Origin: an uncultured Clostridia bacterium
GTDB taxonomy: Bacteria > Bacillota > Clostridia > TANB77 > CAG-508
Direction of reading: 5' to 3'
DNA length: 64,000 nucleotides
Assembly: GCA_934168355.1 (NCBI GenBank)
Contig: CAKPNI010000002.1
Coordinates: 1-64,000 of the forward strand
This document shows positions 19,715 to 29,562 of this stretch, in pieces. Numbering within the stretch: position 1 is the first letter of the stretch; each line of letters starts with the position of its first letter. The position numbers and the translations under genes were made by a program. Under the pieces are notes generated by a model that searched no databases, was not told the DNA's origin, and saw nothing but the letters and a program-made list of their open reading frames with translations.

Positions 19715-20158
19715 ATGGAAAATGCTTCAAAAGCTTTAATAATGGCTGGTGCTGTTTTAATAGCCATATTAATAATTTCTTTAAGTGTATTGGTATATAA
19801 GAATTTTTCAGGTTCAGTTAAAGATAGTGCTAATATGGACGAGCAAGAGGTTGCTAATTTCAACTCGAAAATAAGCCCTTATTTGGGAGATAATGTAAGT
19901 GGCTCACAAGTAAATGCATTAATACAGTTAGTAGTATCAATAAATAATTCTGCTATTAGTACAAATGAATTAGGAAAAAGTGTATCAATAACATATCCTT
20001 CAACAGGAGGAAATAATACATTATCAGCAAATTCAGGTGGATTACAAAATACAAATAGTGTTGCAACAAGAAGGGTTGAAACAGGCTCTGGCAAATATTA
20101 CAAAGTTCAAGCAGGTTATGGAAGTAATGGCTTAATTAACCAAATTACAGTAAATTAA
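19715..20158 (+). CDS. Pilin-like protein without leader, paralog 4
   Basis: 147 residues, closely related to paralog 3: MENASKALIMAGAVLIAILI, then VANFNSKISPYLGDNVSGSQ, and an ending NGLINQITVN. It lies 14 nt after paralog 3, a tandem duplication. A GAGG site lies upstream. Likely a pilus subunit variant. Confidence 0.62.
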   Translation: MENASKALIMAGAVLIAILIISLSVLVYKNFSGSVKDSANMDEQEVANFNSKISPYLGDNVSGSQVNALIQLVVSINNSAISTNELGKSVSITYPSTGGNNTLSANSGGLQNTNSVATRRVETGSGKYYKVQAGYGSNGLINQITVN

Positions 20159-20178
20159 AAGGAAAAGGAGGTATACAA

Positions 20179-20769
20179 ATGGAAAATGCATCAGATGCGT
20201 TAATTATGGCAGGACAAATTTTAGTATTTATTCTTGCACTTACAGTTTGTATATCTTCTTTTACAACTGTAAGAGTAGAAGTAAATAGGATTGTTGGCGA
20301 AAATGAAGAAATAAGAATGGCTAAAGATGGAGATGAGTATATAAATTTTATAGAAAGCAAAAACAACTCATCAACAAGAGTAGTAGAATCAGAAACGGTT
20401 GTATCATCTATGTATAGAGCTATAAAAGAAAACTATGTAATATATATAAAATTTAAAGATATAAGTTCAATAAATTCTATAAAAAGCAACCAATATATAA
20501 CTACAATGCAGGCAAAAGTTGATTCAAAAGTTATGGATTCTAACAATCAACCTATAATAAAAGCAAATGATACTTTAATAAAAATTACAATAGGTATAGA
20601 TAGTAACCAAGAAGTTGATAAAATTTTAAAAGAGTCAGGAGGAGGAAATCTCTTTAATATAATGAGGACAAAGAGTTTTAATGAATATCTTGGAGAATAT
20701 CAAAAAAATTCAACTGTAACAACAGAAAATAAAGAAGTTTATAGAATTATAACTTATGTTGAAATATAA
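20179..20769 (+). CDS. Pilin-like protein without leader, paralog 5
   Basis: 196 residues starting MENASDALIMAGQILVFILA, with a divergent helix and an acidic, longer C-terminal domain. An AAAAGGAGG site lies upstream. It may be a minor pilin. It is the last of the MENA series. Confidence 0.58.
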   Translation: MENASDALIMAGQILVFILALTVCISSFTTVRVEVNRIVGENEEIRMAKDGDEYINFIESKNNSSTRVVESETVVSSMYRAIKENYVIYIKFKDISSINSIKSNQYITTMQAKVDSKVMDSNNQPIIKANDTLIKITIGIDSNQEVDKILKESGGGNLFNIMRTKSFNEYLGEYQKNSTVTTENKEVYRIITYVEI

Positions 20770-20784
20770 AATAACATAAAAGTA

Positions 20785-20814
20785 TTTACAAAATAAATAG
20801 AAAAATGGTATAAT
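20785..20814 (+). promoter_or_regulatory. Internal promoter before the 20853 gene
   Basis: TTTACA, 18-nt spacer, TATAAT, 39 nt upstream of the start. It could allow separate expression of the next subunit. Confidence 0.6.
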
Positions 20815-20852
20815 ATAGTTGTTTATATTATATTTGAAAGGAAGGAAAGAAA

Positions 20853-21362
20853 ATGGGAGATTCAGCGGTAACAATAATTGCAATATTTTTAGCAGCAATA
20901 TTAATGTTTGTTTTTCCACTTATGACAATGGCTGATAAATCAGATGATGTTTCACAATTATCAGTGCAAAATGCAACAACAGATTTCACAAATAAAATAA
21001 GAACAACTGGATATATTTCTCAAGAAGATTATGATAATTTTATATTAACACTTGCATCTACAGGAAATTCTTATGAGGCAGAAATAACAGTACAAAAATT
21101 AGACCAAAATCCAGCAAAGAAAAGTAGTGGAGATACTACAACAATTGGGCAAAATGTATATTATACAATGTATACAACTCAGGTTTTAGATTCTTTACCA
21201 CTTACATTGACAGAAGGAGATATTGTATCTGTTAATGTACAAAATACAAATACAACAATAGCAGGTCAATTAAGAAATTTTATGTACAAAGTAACCGGAA
21301 ACAGTACAGGTAATATCGTTGCACAAGAATCAGGAATAGTTACAAAAACAACATCAAACTAA
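20853..21362 (+). CDS. Small surface/pilin-like protein of the Tad-like locus
   Basis: 169 residues beginning MGDSAVTIIAIFLAAILMFV, again with a helix at the extreme N-terminus and no leader, followed by a Thr/Asn-rich domain containing ATTDFTNKIRTTGYISQEDY. It is distinct from the MENA series but built the same way. It has its own promoter and a downstream terminator. Function unknown; the context suggests a pilus tip or minor component. Confidence 0.58.
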   Translation: MGDSAVTIIAIFLAAILMFVFPLMTMADKSDDVSQLSVQNATTDFTNKIRTTGYISQEDYDNFILTLASTGNSYEAEITVQKLDQNPAKKSSGDTTTIGQNVYYTMYTTQVLDSLPLTLTEGDIVSVNVQNTNTTIAGQLRNFMYKVTGNSTGNIVAQESGIVTKTTSN

Positions 21363-21374
21363 TTTAAATAAAAT

Positions 21375-21405
21375 AGCTTGTAGGTTATTTTATACAAGCT
21401 TTTTG
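21375..21405 (+). terminator. Terminator after the 20853 gene
   Basis: The stem AGCTTGTA with TACAAGCT is followed by TTTTTG. Confidence 0.7.
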
Positions 21406-21425
21406 TTTAGCTTAAGATGAAAAGG

Positions 21426-21480
21426 GGGAACAAACATGTAATTTTTGTTTTTATAAATAAAAAGTTAGATGTTTGTTCCC
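21426..21480. repeat. 12-bp inverted repeat upstream of the 21511 gene
   Basis: GGGAACAAACAT (21426-21437) pairs perfectly with ATGTTTGTTCCC (21469-21480) across a 31-nt T-rich loop. It lies between the preceding terminator and the ribosome binding site of the next gene. It could be a 5' UTR control structure. It does not match the dispersed repeat family further downstream. Confidence 0.6.
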
Positions 21481-21510
21481 AATATTTTTAACAAGAGAAA
21501 GGACAAAAGT

Positions 21511-23379
21511 ATGAAACTCCAATCATTAGCAATTATATTTATTATAATAATAATGCCAATAACTATAGTTTTATCTGAATATATAAATAATAATATAGAA
21601 ACATTAGAAAATGAAATGCTATATAATACAAGATTATTAAATTCAACATATGATGCAATAAAGGCATATCAATTAAATACTGTAAATAATGCTTTTGGGG
21701 ATATAACAAATAAAAAAGTACAAGATATAGAAGCAGCAGCTAAAACATTTTATAACTCACTATCATCAAATTTTAATTATACAGGATATAGGTCAGAAGT
21801 AATGAAAGAATATGTACCAGCGATTGTATTTACAATGTATGATGGATATTATACTTATACTCCTTTTACAAATACATTGACAGAAATAGAAGATGATGCT
21901 TATGATAAAACATATAGCAAGGATGGGCAAATACAAGAAGGATTAAAGCCGTATGTATATTATGCGTGTAGATACAATTATACTCAAGGAGGAAAAAATT
22001 ACGATTTTTCAATAATATATACCTTAGATAATTATATAACTATACAAGGAATAGTTAATAGTGAATATGTATATGATACAGGCTATTTGTATTCAGTGGC
22101 AACTACAAGAGCAGATGCCAATAATGGAAAAGGAATATATAAAGAAACAGGCAATAATTCATATTGGTATTATGGAATAAACTTTAAAGAAGACGATACA
22201 GAAGAGCTAAAAGAATATGTAGGAGATACAGAATATTCGTATGTTAAAATAAATGGTAAAAAATATTATTTAGATGAAGACCACTATCAAGATAGTAAAG
22301 TTGGTCAATATATATCATTAGGTAATGGAGTCAAAATAAAAGGAACCAGTGGTATTTTTTACATAGATTCTAATGGAACCAGAAATTATAATCAAGTTCG
22401 CCAGTATAAAGGAACGAATAGTGTAGACGATATAGAATTTTTAAAATATTGTAATGCAATAAAGAAAAATAAAAGTTCATATGAATATTACAAAAACGCA
22501 TATGAATTTTCGAGCGCTGTGCTTGGCTCTAGTGCTAGAACAGATAAATCAGGAAATGTGCATAATAATGGTTATAATTTAAGAAACTTAAAAACTAGTA
22601 ATGCAACAATTTGGAATGAAAATACATCACTAACAAATACGACATCATTAAAGGAATATGGAGATAAAGAAATCTTTGGTGGAACCGAAAGTATAGAAGA
22701 TTCAGCATCAAATTTTGAACAACATAGAAAAGCTATTATAAGACATGTAATAGAAACAAATTTATCTACAGCTATTGCATCATTTTCATCAAATGCCAAT
22801 GCAAATTTCATAATGCCAAAAATATCAGATACAGATTGGGAAACGATAGAAAACGATGTTTGTGCTATATCATTTTTACAAGGAATGAGTATAGGAGCAA
22901 AAAAATATAATGGTTATTCAGTTGTGGCAAATACATTAACAAAGGAATATGTAGATGAAAATGATATATACATTTTAAAAACAGACAATACATATTGCAA
23001 AGTAAATGACCAAACAATCGCAGAAGATGGAAGTGCTCTTCAAGCAAAATCAACTCTGGGATATTATCCGGGAGCATGGAAATTGAATTTTGAACAAAGA
23101 CAAATTATTGTAAAAAATAATAGTGGAGTAGAAGAAACAGCATATTTTTATCCTTTGAAATATTATGGTAGTTATACAAGTATAATGGGAAGTTATGGTA
23201 TAAACTCTATTCAAGATACAAATATGTATAAATACATAGGAGATAAAAATAATACATTGAAAAAAGCATATTTGGTGGCACTTGGTAGAGAAAGATGGGG
23301 CTCATATAATGTAAATAATATAAATTATGAGTTATATGGAAATTCAAATGGAAATGATTACTTCTTAAATGATTATTAA
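21511..23379 (+). CDS. Large Tyr/Asn-rich membrane-anchored surface protein of the Tad-like locus
   Basis: About 622 residues. One N-terminal hydrophobic helix (about 4-24, AIIFIIIIMPITIVLS) is followed by a helical stretch and a long Tyr/Asn/Ser-rich extracellular region. I do not recognise a domain. The layout (TadE/TadG-like helix plus a large ectodomain) and position at the end of the pilin array suggest a pilus-associated adhesin or cap. I chose the ATG at 21511 because GAAAGGA lies 7-8 nt upstream; the in-frame ATG at 21469 is inside an inverted repeat. Confidence 0.55.
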   Translation: MKLQSLAIIFIIIIMPITIVLSEYINNNIETLENEMLYNTRLLNSTYDAIKAYQLNTVNNAFGDITNKKVQDIEAAAKTFYNSLSSNFNYTGYRSEVMKEYVPAIVFTMYDGYYTYTPFTNTLTEIEDDAYDKTYSKDGQIQEGLKPYVYYACRYNYTQGGKNYDFSIIYTLDNYITIQGIVNSEYVYDTGYLYSVATTRADANNGKGIYKETGNNSYWYYGINFKEDDTEELKEYVGDTEYSYVKINGKKYYLDEDHYQDSKVGQYISLGNGVKIKGTSGIFYIDSNGTRNYNQVRQYKGTNSVDDIEFLKYCNAIKKNKSSYEYYKNAYEFSSAVLGSSARTDKSGNVHNNGYNLRNLKTSNATIWNENTSLTNTTSLKEYGDKEIFGGTESIEDSASNFEQHRKAIIRHVIETNLSTAIASFSSNANANFIMPKISDTDWETIENDVCAISFLQGMSIGAKKYNGYSVVANTLTKEYVDENDIYILKTDNTYCKVNDQTIAEDGSALQAKSTLGYYPGAWKLNFEQRQIIVKNNSGVEETAYFYPLKYYGSYTSIMGSYGINSIQDTNMYKYIGDKNNTLKKAYLVALGRERWGSYNVNNINYELYGNSNGNDYFLNDY

Positions 23380-23380
23380 A

Positions 23381-23408
23381 AACATAGTCTATATAGGCTA
23401 TGTTTTTT
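23381..23408 (+). terminator. Terminator after the large surface protein
   Basis: The stem AACATAGTC/GGCTATGTT (one G-T pair) is followed by seven T. Confidence 0.75.
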
Positions 23409-23420
23409 TATAAAAATCCA

Positions 23421-23449
23421 TTGAAATTTTTTATTATTTATAATAAAAT
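23421..23449 (+). promoter_or_regulatory. Promoter of the DUF2207 gene
   Basis: TTGAAA, 17-nt spacer, TAAAAT, 25 nt before the start. Confidence 0.6.
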
Positions 23450-23473
23450 AATGACAAAAGAAAGGGGGAGCAA

Positions 23474-25422
23474 ATGAACAAAACAAAAAAAGTATTAATA
23501 ACATTAATATTCCTAATAATTTTCATAATATTAGGAAGCAATAAGAGCAATGCCGGAAGTTTATATTTAAACAATCTAGATTTCAATGCACAAATTAATC
23601 AAGATGGAAGTATGAATGTAACTGAAACGTGGGATATATCAGTAAGTGAAACAAACACACTTTTTAAAACATTCAAAACAGACAAAAGCAAATATTCATC
23701 AATAACAAATGTGCAAGTATCAGAAATCACAGGAGGTACAGAAAAAAAATTTTCAAAAGTAAATTCACTAATGTATCATGTAACAAAAGACTGTTACTAT
23801 GGGCTAACAAATTCTGATGGAAATTTTGAAATTGCGTGGGGAGTTGGATTAGATGATAGTAGAGCAACAAAAAAATACAAAATATCATATAAAGTAAATG
23901 ATGCAGTTGCAAAATATCAAGATTCAGCAGAACTATATTGGCAATTTGTAGGAAGTGATTTTGAAATTGACTGTGAAAAAATTACAGGAACAATTTTATT
24001 ACCTCAAAATGCTACCACAAAAGAAGATATAAAAGTATGGGGACATACAGAAAGATTAAATGGCGAAATTTATGCTACAGATTTAAATAAAATTGAATTT
24101 GAAGTAAATGATTTTATATCTGGAAGGTATATCGAAGTAAGAACATTATTTCCTACATCAATGATATATTCATCTAATAGAACATATTCAAAAAATCGAA
24201 TAGATGATGTTATATCAGAGGAAACTGTTTGGGCAAATGAAGCAAATGCAAGAAGACAAAAAGCAGAAGGAATAAAAAAAGTAGCAACGACAATATTTAT
24301 GATTTCGATTGTAATTGTAGACTTTTTTCTTTTGAAAAAAACTATGGAAGTAAGAAAGGAAGCAGCTTCAAAAGAAAAAATAAAACCTACCCAAGAGCTA
24401 GAATATTTTAGAGAACTACCAAGAGAAAATGCCACACCAGCACAATCTATATATGTTTATAATGAAAAATTAGATTCAGTTTCAACAAAACAAATGGGAA
24501 ATATATTTTCTGCAACATTATTAGATTTATGTTTGAAAAAATACATAGAATTTGTGGAAAATCCAAATGATAAGAAAAACATAATTATTAAAATATTAAT
24601 AAGGACAGCAGATGCAAGTTTAGAAGAAACAGAAAAAACAATACATACATATATACTTAGAGCATCAAAAGGAAGTGAAGAAGTAACAATTAAGGAAATG
24701 GAAAAATACATGAAAGAACATGCATCAGGCTTAATGAAATTAAAAAGCAGTATTGAAAATTCATGTGTAAAAGAACTTGAAAATAAGGAATTATATGATG
24801 GAGAGGCAGCAAAAGAAAAGGATGATTATAATGCAAGTTCAATTTTTGATTTTGTAATGGTTTTAGTAATATGTTTTATATTGGTAGGAGTATCTCCATT
24901 TTTATTAGCATATATAAATTTAAAAATATTGCTAATAGGAATAGCAAGTCTATTAATATTATTTGCTTTTAGAGGATTTACGTGGAAAAATTATGCTAAA
25001 AAAATAAATGTATATACACAAAAAGGAATAGACGAAAAACAGATGTGGAGAGGACTAAAAAAATATATGGAAGATTTCTCTATGTTAGATAAAAGAGAAA
25101 TTCCAGAAATTGCAATATGGGAACATTTTTTAGTATATGCAACAGCATTTGGAATAGCTGATAAAGTAATAAAACAATTAAAAGCAGTTTATAGAGAACT
25201 TGGAAGAAGTTTGGATTTTGATGATTCATCTTATGGATATATGTATTTTATGACAAACAACAATTTCTCATCAAGTTTCACAAACTCAATAAGTTCAGCA
25301 TTTACATCAGCATATGCATCAAATTACTCATCTTCATACTCTTCAGGCTCAGGAGGAGGCGGCGGCTTCTCTGGTGGCGGAGGAGGAGGCCGGTGGCCGG
25401 AGGTGGCGGCGGCGGTCGATAA
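23474..25422 (+). CDS. DUF2207 membrane protein with Gly-rich tail, two +1 frameshifts (CGG 25391 and 25398)
   Basis: The N-terminus has a signal or anchor helix (residues about 6-24). An extracytoplasmic DUF2207 domain follows (including LDFNAQINQDGSMNVTETWD), then a membrane helix near 275, a cytoplasmic segment, two further helices (about 455-500) and a Ser-rich plus Gly-rich C-terminus, the known family layout. Read in frame, the glycine run breaks at CGG into unrelated residues that run into a repeat hairpin and stop at 25492. Skipping one C at each of two CGG codons 7 nt apart gives an unbroken polyglycine tail, then Arg and a TAA at 25420-25422. That stop lies just before the repeat. 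The double shift is inferred. Function of DUF2207 is unknown. Confidence 0.78.
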
Positions 25423-25482
25423 TTTTTCTGATTTGGGACGGTTCTTTTTTGCGAAAGAACCGTTTCCTTTTGCAAAAAAAGA
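25423..25482. repeat. Dispersed palindromic repeat, copy 1
   Basis: Contains GGGACGGTTCTTTTTTGCG followed by AAAGAACCGTTTCC and a second half-unit. It begins directly after the frameshift-restored stop of the DUF2207 gene. Confidence 0.8.
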
Positions 25483-25495
25483 AAAGAGGTAAAAA

Positions 25496-26416
25496 ATGAA
25501 TATAAAAATAACAAAAAATATAAAAGAAGCAAATTGTGTAACACATGCGGGAACATTTCATGCTGACGAAATATTTGCAACATTAATATTATCAAAAATA
25601 ATGCCAGAGATCACTTTAATTAGATTGCCAGAATTTAGAGAGCAAGAAAAATCAGAGGCAAATCCAAATGTAATGGTATATGACATAGGGGGCAAAGAAT
25701 ATGACCATCATCAACTAGGTGGAAATGGAGCAAGAGAAAATGGTGTAAAATATGCTGCATGTGGTTTGATTTGGAAAGCTTTTGGAAGAAAACTTTTGAA
25801 AAAATATGATGTAAAAGAAATAGATTATACTTTTGATTATATTGATAGAAATTTAATTCAATTTATAGATGCAAATGATAATGGTCAACTTCCAAAATTA
25901 CAAACAGACTATAGAAATGTACATTTATCACATGTAGTTTCGTTATTTAACCCGAAATGGGATGAAGAAGTAGATAGTGATGAAAACTTTATGAAAGCTT
26001 TAAGTGTATGCGAAATTATATTTAATGAATTTTTACATGATGCATTTTCTAAAATGAAGGCAAAGGATTTAGTGGATAAAGCCATAGAAAATTCCGAAAA
26101 TGGAATAATGGTGTTAGATACTTTTGCACCTTGGAAAGAGTTTTTGTTAAATTCTAAAAATGAAAAAGCAAAAAATATTAATTTTGCCGTATTTCCATCT
26201 TCCAGAGGAGGATATAATGTATATGCTGTTCCACTTGAGTTTGGAAGCTTTGAAAATAGAAAAAGTTTGCCTGTTAAATGGAGAGGATTGAGAGATAAAG
26301 ATTTGCAAGAAGTAACAGGTGTTGAAACTGCTAGATTTTGCCATAATGCAGGATTTATTTGTAGTGCAGATAGTAAAGATGGAGCTTTGGAGTTGGCAAA
26401 TATTGCAAATGAATAA
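25496..26416 (+). CDS. MYG1-family metal-dependent hydrolase/exonuclease
   Basis: 306 residues. It opens with VTHAGTFHADEIFATLILSK, the MYG1/UPF0160 signature with two histidines and an aspartate for metal binding. YDIGGKEYDHHQLGGNGARE, FIDANDNGQ and a C-terminal GLRDKDLQEVTGVETARFCH follow. The family belongs to the DHH-like phosphoesterase group, and eukaryotic MYG1 has been reported as an RNA exonuclease. The AAAGAGG site is encoded at the end of the preceding repeat. The gene is full length with no in-frame CGG. Confidence 0.9.
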   Translation: MNIKITKNIKEANCVTHAGTFHADEIFATLILSKIMPEITLIRLPEFREQEKSEANPNVMVYDIGGKEYDHHQLGGNGARENGVKYAACGLIWKAFGRKLLKKYDVKEIDYTFDYIDRNLIQFIDANDNGQLPKLQTDYRNVHLSHVVSLFNPKWDEEVDSDENFMKALSVCEIIFNEFLHDAFSKMKAKDLVDKAIENSENGIMVLDTFAPWKEFLLNSKNEKAKNINFAVFPSSRGGYNVYAVPLEFGSFENRKSLPVKWRGLRDKDLQEVTGVETARFCHNAGFICSADSKDGALELANIANE

Positions 26417-26417
26417 T

Positions 26418-26470
26418 TTTCTAATTTGGGACGGTTCCTTTTTGAAAAAGGAACCGTCCCAAATTAGAAA
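26418..26470. repeat. Dispersed palindromic repeat, copy 2 (perfect hairpin)
   Basis: A perfect inverted repeat: outer arm TTTCTAATTT, core GGGACGGTTCC, loop CTTTTTGAAAAAG, then the mirror core and arm. It may double as the terminator of the MYG1 gene. Confidence 0.85.
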
Positions 26471-26559
26471 TAATGATTGACATAAAAAGTAAATGGTGAT
26501 AAACTAATGATATTGTAACCGCAAAAATAACACTACTTTGTAAGTAGGGAGGGCTAATT

Positions 26560-27732
26560 ATGGCAAAACGGAAAATGAAAAAAGCTTACTGCATTGAGGA
26601 AGAAAAGAAAGAAAATGCAAAAGTAAAAAAAGGAGGCAAACCACAAACTAAAACTTTGACAGACCAAAATGGATCAATCCTTTTTGGTGGTACAATAAAT
26701 CCAGAGCTTAGAGCTGCAATTGCGAGAGAAGAAAAGAAGATAAGACCAAATATTCAGGATGTTGAAAAAATGGTTTTAAAGTCTATAGTAGGCCAGGATA
26801 GACAGGTAAGAGAAATTATTACAACAATATACAAATCTATTGAATTTAATAATCTAAAATCAAATATTTTAATTATTGGAGGAAGTGGAACAGGAAAAAC
26901 AGAAACTGTAAAACAGATTGTTAAAATATTGGGAATACCATATACAATTGAAGATGCTACTAAATATACCAAAGAGGGATATTATGGTATGGATACTACT
27001 GATATGGTTTTCAATTTGGTTTACAATGCAAATTACAATATTCAAAAAGCTCAAAAAGGAATTATTGTAATAGACGAAATTGACAAGAAAACTGGATATA
27101 TGCAAAACGATATATCTGGAGTGGAGGTTTTAAAAAGTTTGTTAAAGATAATTGAAGGAACTAAAATAAAGATGGAAGTACCAAAGAAAGGCTCTTATTT
27201 TGGTTCAGTAGTGGACTTTGATACTAAAAACATAACATTTATTTTGATGGGGGCTTTTTCAGGAATTAAAGAGATCCGCGATAATAGATTAAATCTTAAA
27301 ACAATAGGATTTCATATGGGAGAAGATGACGAAAAAGAGATGGATTTTCAAGATGGCTACACAAAACAGGATTTGGTTGAGTATGGAATGCCGGAAGAAT
27401 TTGTTGGTAGAATTGATAATATAACTGTGATGAACGAATTAACAGAAGAAAATTTATCTCAGATTTTAAGAAAATCAAAATTATCTGTTTTTAAAGAATA
27501 TCAAAAAGAATTGACTAAAAGAGGAGTAACGTTAAAATTTGATACGAAACTTTTTGATGCTATTGCAAAAAAATCTATGTCTTTAAATACAGGAGCAAGG
27601 GAATTAACCAATACAGTTAATTATATTTTTTTTAAAATTATATTTGATGTTTTGGCTAATCCAGGAAAATATCATCAATGTGTATTGGATTTAGACATTG
27701 TAAATGATAATAGAAAATATAAATTGTCATAA
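26560..27732 (+). CDS. ClpX-like AAA+ ATPase
   Basis: 390 residues. Walker A GGSGTGKTETVKQI is near residue 107, Walker B IIVIDEIDKK near 168, a sensor region IRDNRLNLKTIGFHM, and an arginine-finger-type EEFVGRIDNI segment. The order resembles the ClpX AAA+ module, but the zinc domain is missing and the N-terminus is short and Lys-rich. Codon 4 is an in-frame CGG read as Arg; a +1 shift there would stop at once. This contrasts with the Gly shift seen elsewhere. It has its own GGGAGGG site and a downstream terminator, so it is a single-gene unit. The target is unknown. Confidence 0.75.
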   Translation: MAKRKMKKAYCIEEEKKENAKVKKGGKPQTKTLTDQNGSILFGGTINPELRAAIAREEKKIRPNIQDVEKMVLKSIVGQDRQVREIITTIYKSIEFNNLKSNILIIGGSGTGKTETVKQIVKILGIPYTIEDATKYTKEGYYGMDTTDMVFNLVYNANYNIQKAQKGIIVIDEIDKKTGYMQNDISGVEVLKSLLKIIEGTKIKMEVPKKGSYFGSVVDFDTKNITFILMGAFSGIKEIRDNRLNLKTIGFHMGEDDEKEMDFQDGYTKQDLVEYGMPEEFVGRIDNITVMNELTEENLSQILRKSKLSVFKEYQKELTKRGVTLKFDTKLFDAIAKKSMSLNTGARELTNTVNYIFFKIIFDVLANPGKYHQCVLDLDIVNDNRKYKLS

Positions 27733-27748
27733 TGGTTGGAAGCAAAAG

Positions 27749-27784
27749 AGTTCTCAAACTGTTTCTTAGTTTGAGAGCTTTTTT
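27749..27784 (+). terminator. Terminator after the AAA+ ATPase gene
   Basis: The stem AGTTCTCAAACT/AGTTTGAGAGCT is followed by six T. Confidence 0.85.
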
Positions 27785-27813
27785 GAAGTATAAAATAATT
27801 ATTAAATAGTTGT

Positions 27814-27842
27814 TTGACACTATTTACATAATATGGTAAAAT
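27814..27842 (+). promoter_or_regulatory. Sigma-A promoter of the 27913 gene
   Basis: TTGACA, 17-nt spacer, TAAAAT, 70 nt upstream of the start. Confidence 0.72.
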
Positions 27843-27912
27843 ACGGGTATGGCAAAATTCATAAGTGTAGAGATAAATATTGCCGAAAAAACAAAACAAA
27901 GGAGAAACAATT

Positions 27913-29505
27913 ATGATGTTATTTGGAAGTGCAGCAAGGAAAGTAGAAAAAGGACAAAGCTATGAAGCAATGGTAGCTGAAGCCATTAACAAAGTCAAAG
28001 AGACCAAAAAAGGAATTGGTATCGAAAAAGCTATTGGTTTTCGCAAAACTAATGCCATTATGGAGCGGATTATTGATATTGAAGGTATAGATGAATATAC
28101 TGCTAGAAAATTAGGCTTAATGTATAACAATTTAGCACCTGATGATCTTTATCAACCAATTTCCGCTAAAATGATGTTACAGTTTATGGAGAATGTTGTA
28201 AAAAATCAAAATCCAGAAGCATATGAAAAAATTTGGCGGTACTATGATTACAACAATCCGTTGCCAGATAAGTTACTGAAAAAAATGGCTATATTTGTTG
28301 AAAATGTATGGAACAGATATAGAAAAGTAGAATACTGTTATCTGTATTCTAAAGGTTTCCATGATTTCGTAGACAAATATGCTTCAAAGGTAGATGCAAA
28401 TGGATTGAATAACATTGAAAAAATCAAGTGGTTAAGGTTATGGGTATTTGTGATCAAAGACCAAGGTTTTTTCTGGAAAGATATCAACCCAAATGGTACT
28501 ATCACGGTAAGTGAACAGGTAGAATTTAATAGAAAAGTTTATTTGTTCCCAGACACAATGTTATATTTGGAGCCATATGTGAGTAGGCTTGAAGGAAAAG
28601 ACCTTAATGTAGAAATGTTAAAGCGTTTTATTGGAATGTATCCGGAAAATGTGCAAAAACAAATTTACAGTTGGGGCGAAATGGATGATAGTGATACTAT
28701 AAATATGCTTCGAGCCGGAGAAGTAAGAATGGGAATAAAAAGAACACTGTTCCCTATTACTTGGATGAGTCCTATGAACTTATTTTGCTTAAATAGCGGG
28801 ATGAAGTATAACAAACCAGAATATATAAAAAGTGCAGTTGAAGTTTACAAAAAAGGAAATATGGAAGCCTTAAGTAGAATTGATCAAAAAGGAACAGATC
28901 CATTTGACCTTTTCAAAATTAAAAACTTCAAAAGCTATGAAATATATTCTGTGAAGGAAGAAAATGTACAAAAAATATTTGTAGTAAACTCTTCAAAAGA
29001 GCTTGAAATGTTTGTAGAACTGTACAAATGGCTTCTTGAACATCAAGATTTTAGATTTGGCTCAGAAAACAAAAACATCGTAGAATATGGAATGGCCCAT
29101 CTTCTTGAAGATGAAACAAAAATCAAGGGCAAATGGCTCTTAGAAATGGGGTTTGTAGATTCAGAAGAAGATATAAACTGGGAAAATTTCAATAAAATTC
29201 TTGAAGGAAAAGAAACCGAAATGTCTAAATATCTTAATGGTGAGATATCGCCAGAAGACATCTATGAAATCATTGGATTTACAAGTGATATGCAAGCAAA
29301 GGCTTGTTGTAACAAAAAGACAAAACTTATCCCTACAGAAGCAAGTAAAATGTCTGCTGCACTCAAACGTATCAAAATGTTTGGAGAGGCAGTAGCAAGT
29401 AAATCAGATAAAATATATTTGGAGATTTTTAAATATATGATGTCTGAAAAGCCAGGAGAATTACCTAAAACAATGGTAAATCTGTATGGCAAGGTTTTTA
29501 AATAA
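27913..29505 (+). CDS. Uncharacterised 530-residue soluble protein
   Basis: I do not recognise this protein. It has no signal peptide or membrane helix. It is rich in aromatic and charged residues, with segments such as IWRYYDYNNPLPDKLLKKMA and CNKKTKLIPTEASKMSAALK near the C-terminus, and is predicted mostly helical. I chose the ATG at 27913 because GGAG lies 8 nt upstream. Codon use differs from the neighbouring fab and spo genes: CGC, CGT, CGA and two in-frame CGG arginine codons occur, suggesting recent acquisition or a different expression class. It has its own promoter and terminator and lies next to the ClpX-like gene, which shares the CGG trait. The two may form a functional pair, but this is only proximity. 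Confidence 0.7.
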   Translation: MMLFGSAARKVEKGQSYEAMVAEAINKVKETKKGIGIEKAIGFRKTNAIMERIIDIEGIDEYTARKLGLMYNNLAPDDLYQPISAKMMLQFMENVVKNQNPEAYEKIWRYYDYNNPLPDKLLKKMAIFVENVWNRYRKVEYCYLYSKGFHDFVDKYASKVDANGLNNIEKIKWLRLWVFVIKDQGFFWKDINPNGTITVSEQVEFNRKVYLFPDTMLYLEPYVSRLEGKDLNVEMLKRFIGMYPENVQKQIYSWGEMDDSDTINMLRAGEVRMGIKRTLFPITWMSPMNLFCLNSGMKYNKPEYIKSAVEVYKKGNMEALSRIDQKGTDPFDLFKIKNFKSYEIYSVKEENVQKIFVVNSSKELEMFVELYKWLLEHQDFRFGSENKNIVEYGMAHLLEDETKIKGKWLLEMGFVDSEEDINWENFNKILEGKETEMSKYLNGEISPEDIYEIIGFTSDMQAKACCNKKTKLIPTEASKMSAALKRIKMFGEAVASKSDKIYLEIFKYMMSEKPGELPKTMVNLYGKVFK

Positions 29506-29520
29506 TATCTCTACACACAC

Positions 29521-29554
29521 CCCGCTACAGTTTTTATAGTAGCGGGTTTTTTTT
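29521..29554 (+). terminator. Strong terminator after the 27913 gene
   Basis: The GC-rich stem CCCGCTAC/GTAGCGGG is followed by eight T. Confidence 0.92.
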
Positions 29555-29562
29555 CGTAAAAA

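Noticed and set aside
25302..25595. Minus-strand and alternative frames over the polyglycine tail
   Set aside because: They arise from GGN/NCC repeats and repeat DNA and have no start signals.
27913..29505. TROVE/Ro60-type RNA-binding protein
   Set aside because: The helical pattern was suggestive, but no MIDAS or other diagnostic motif could be found, so no function is assigned.
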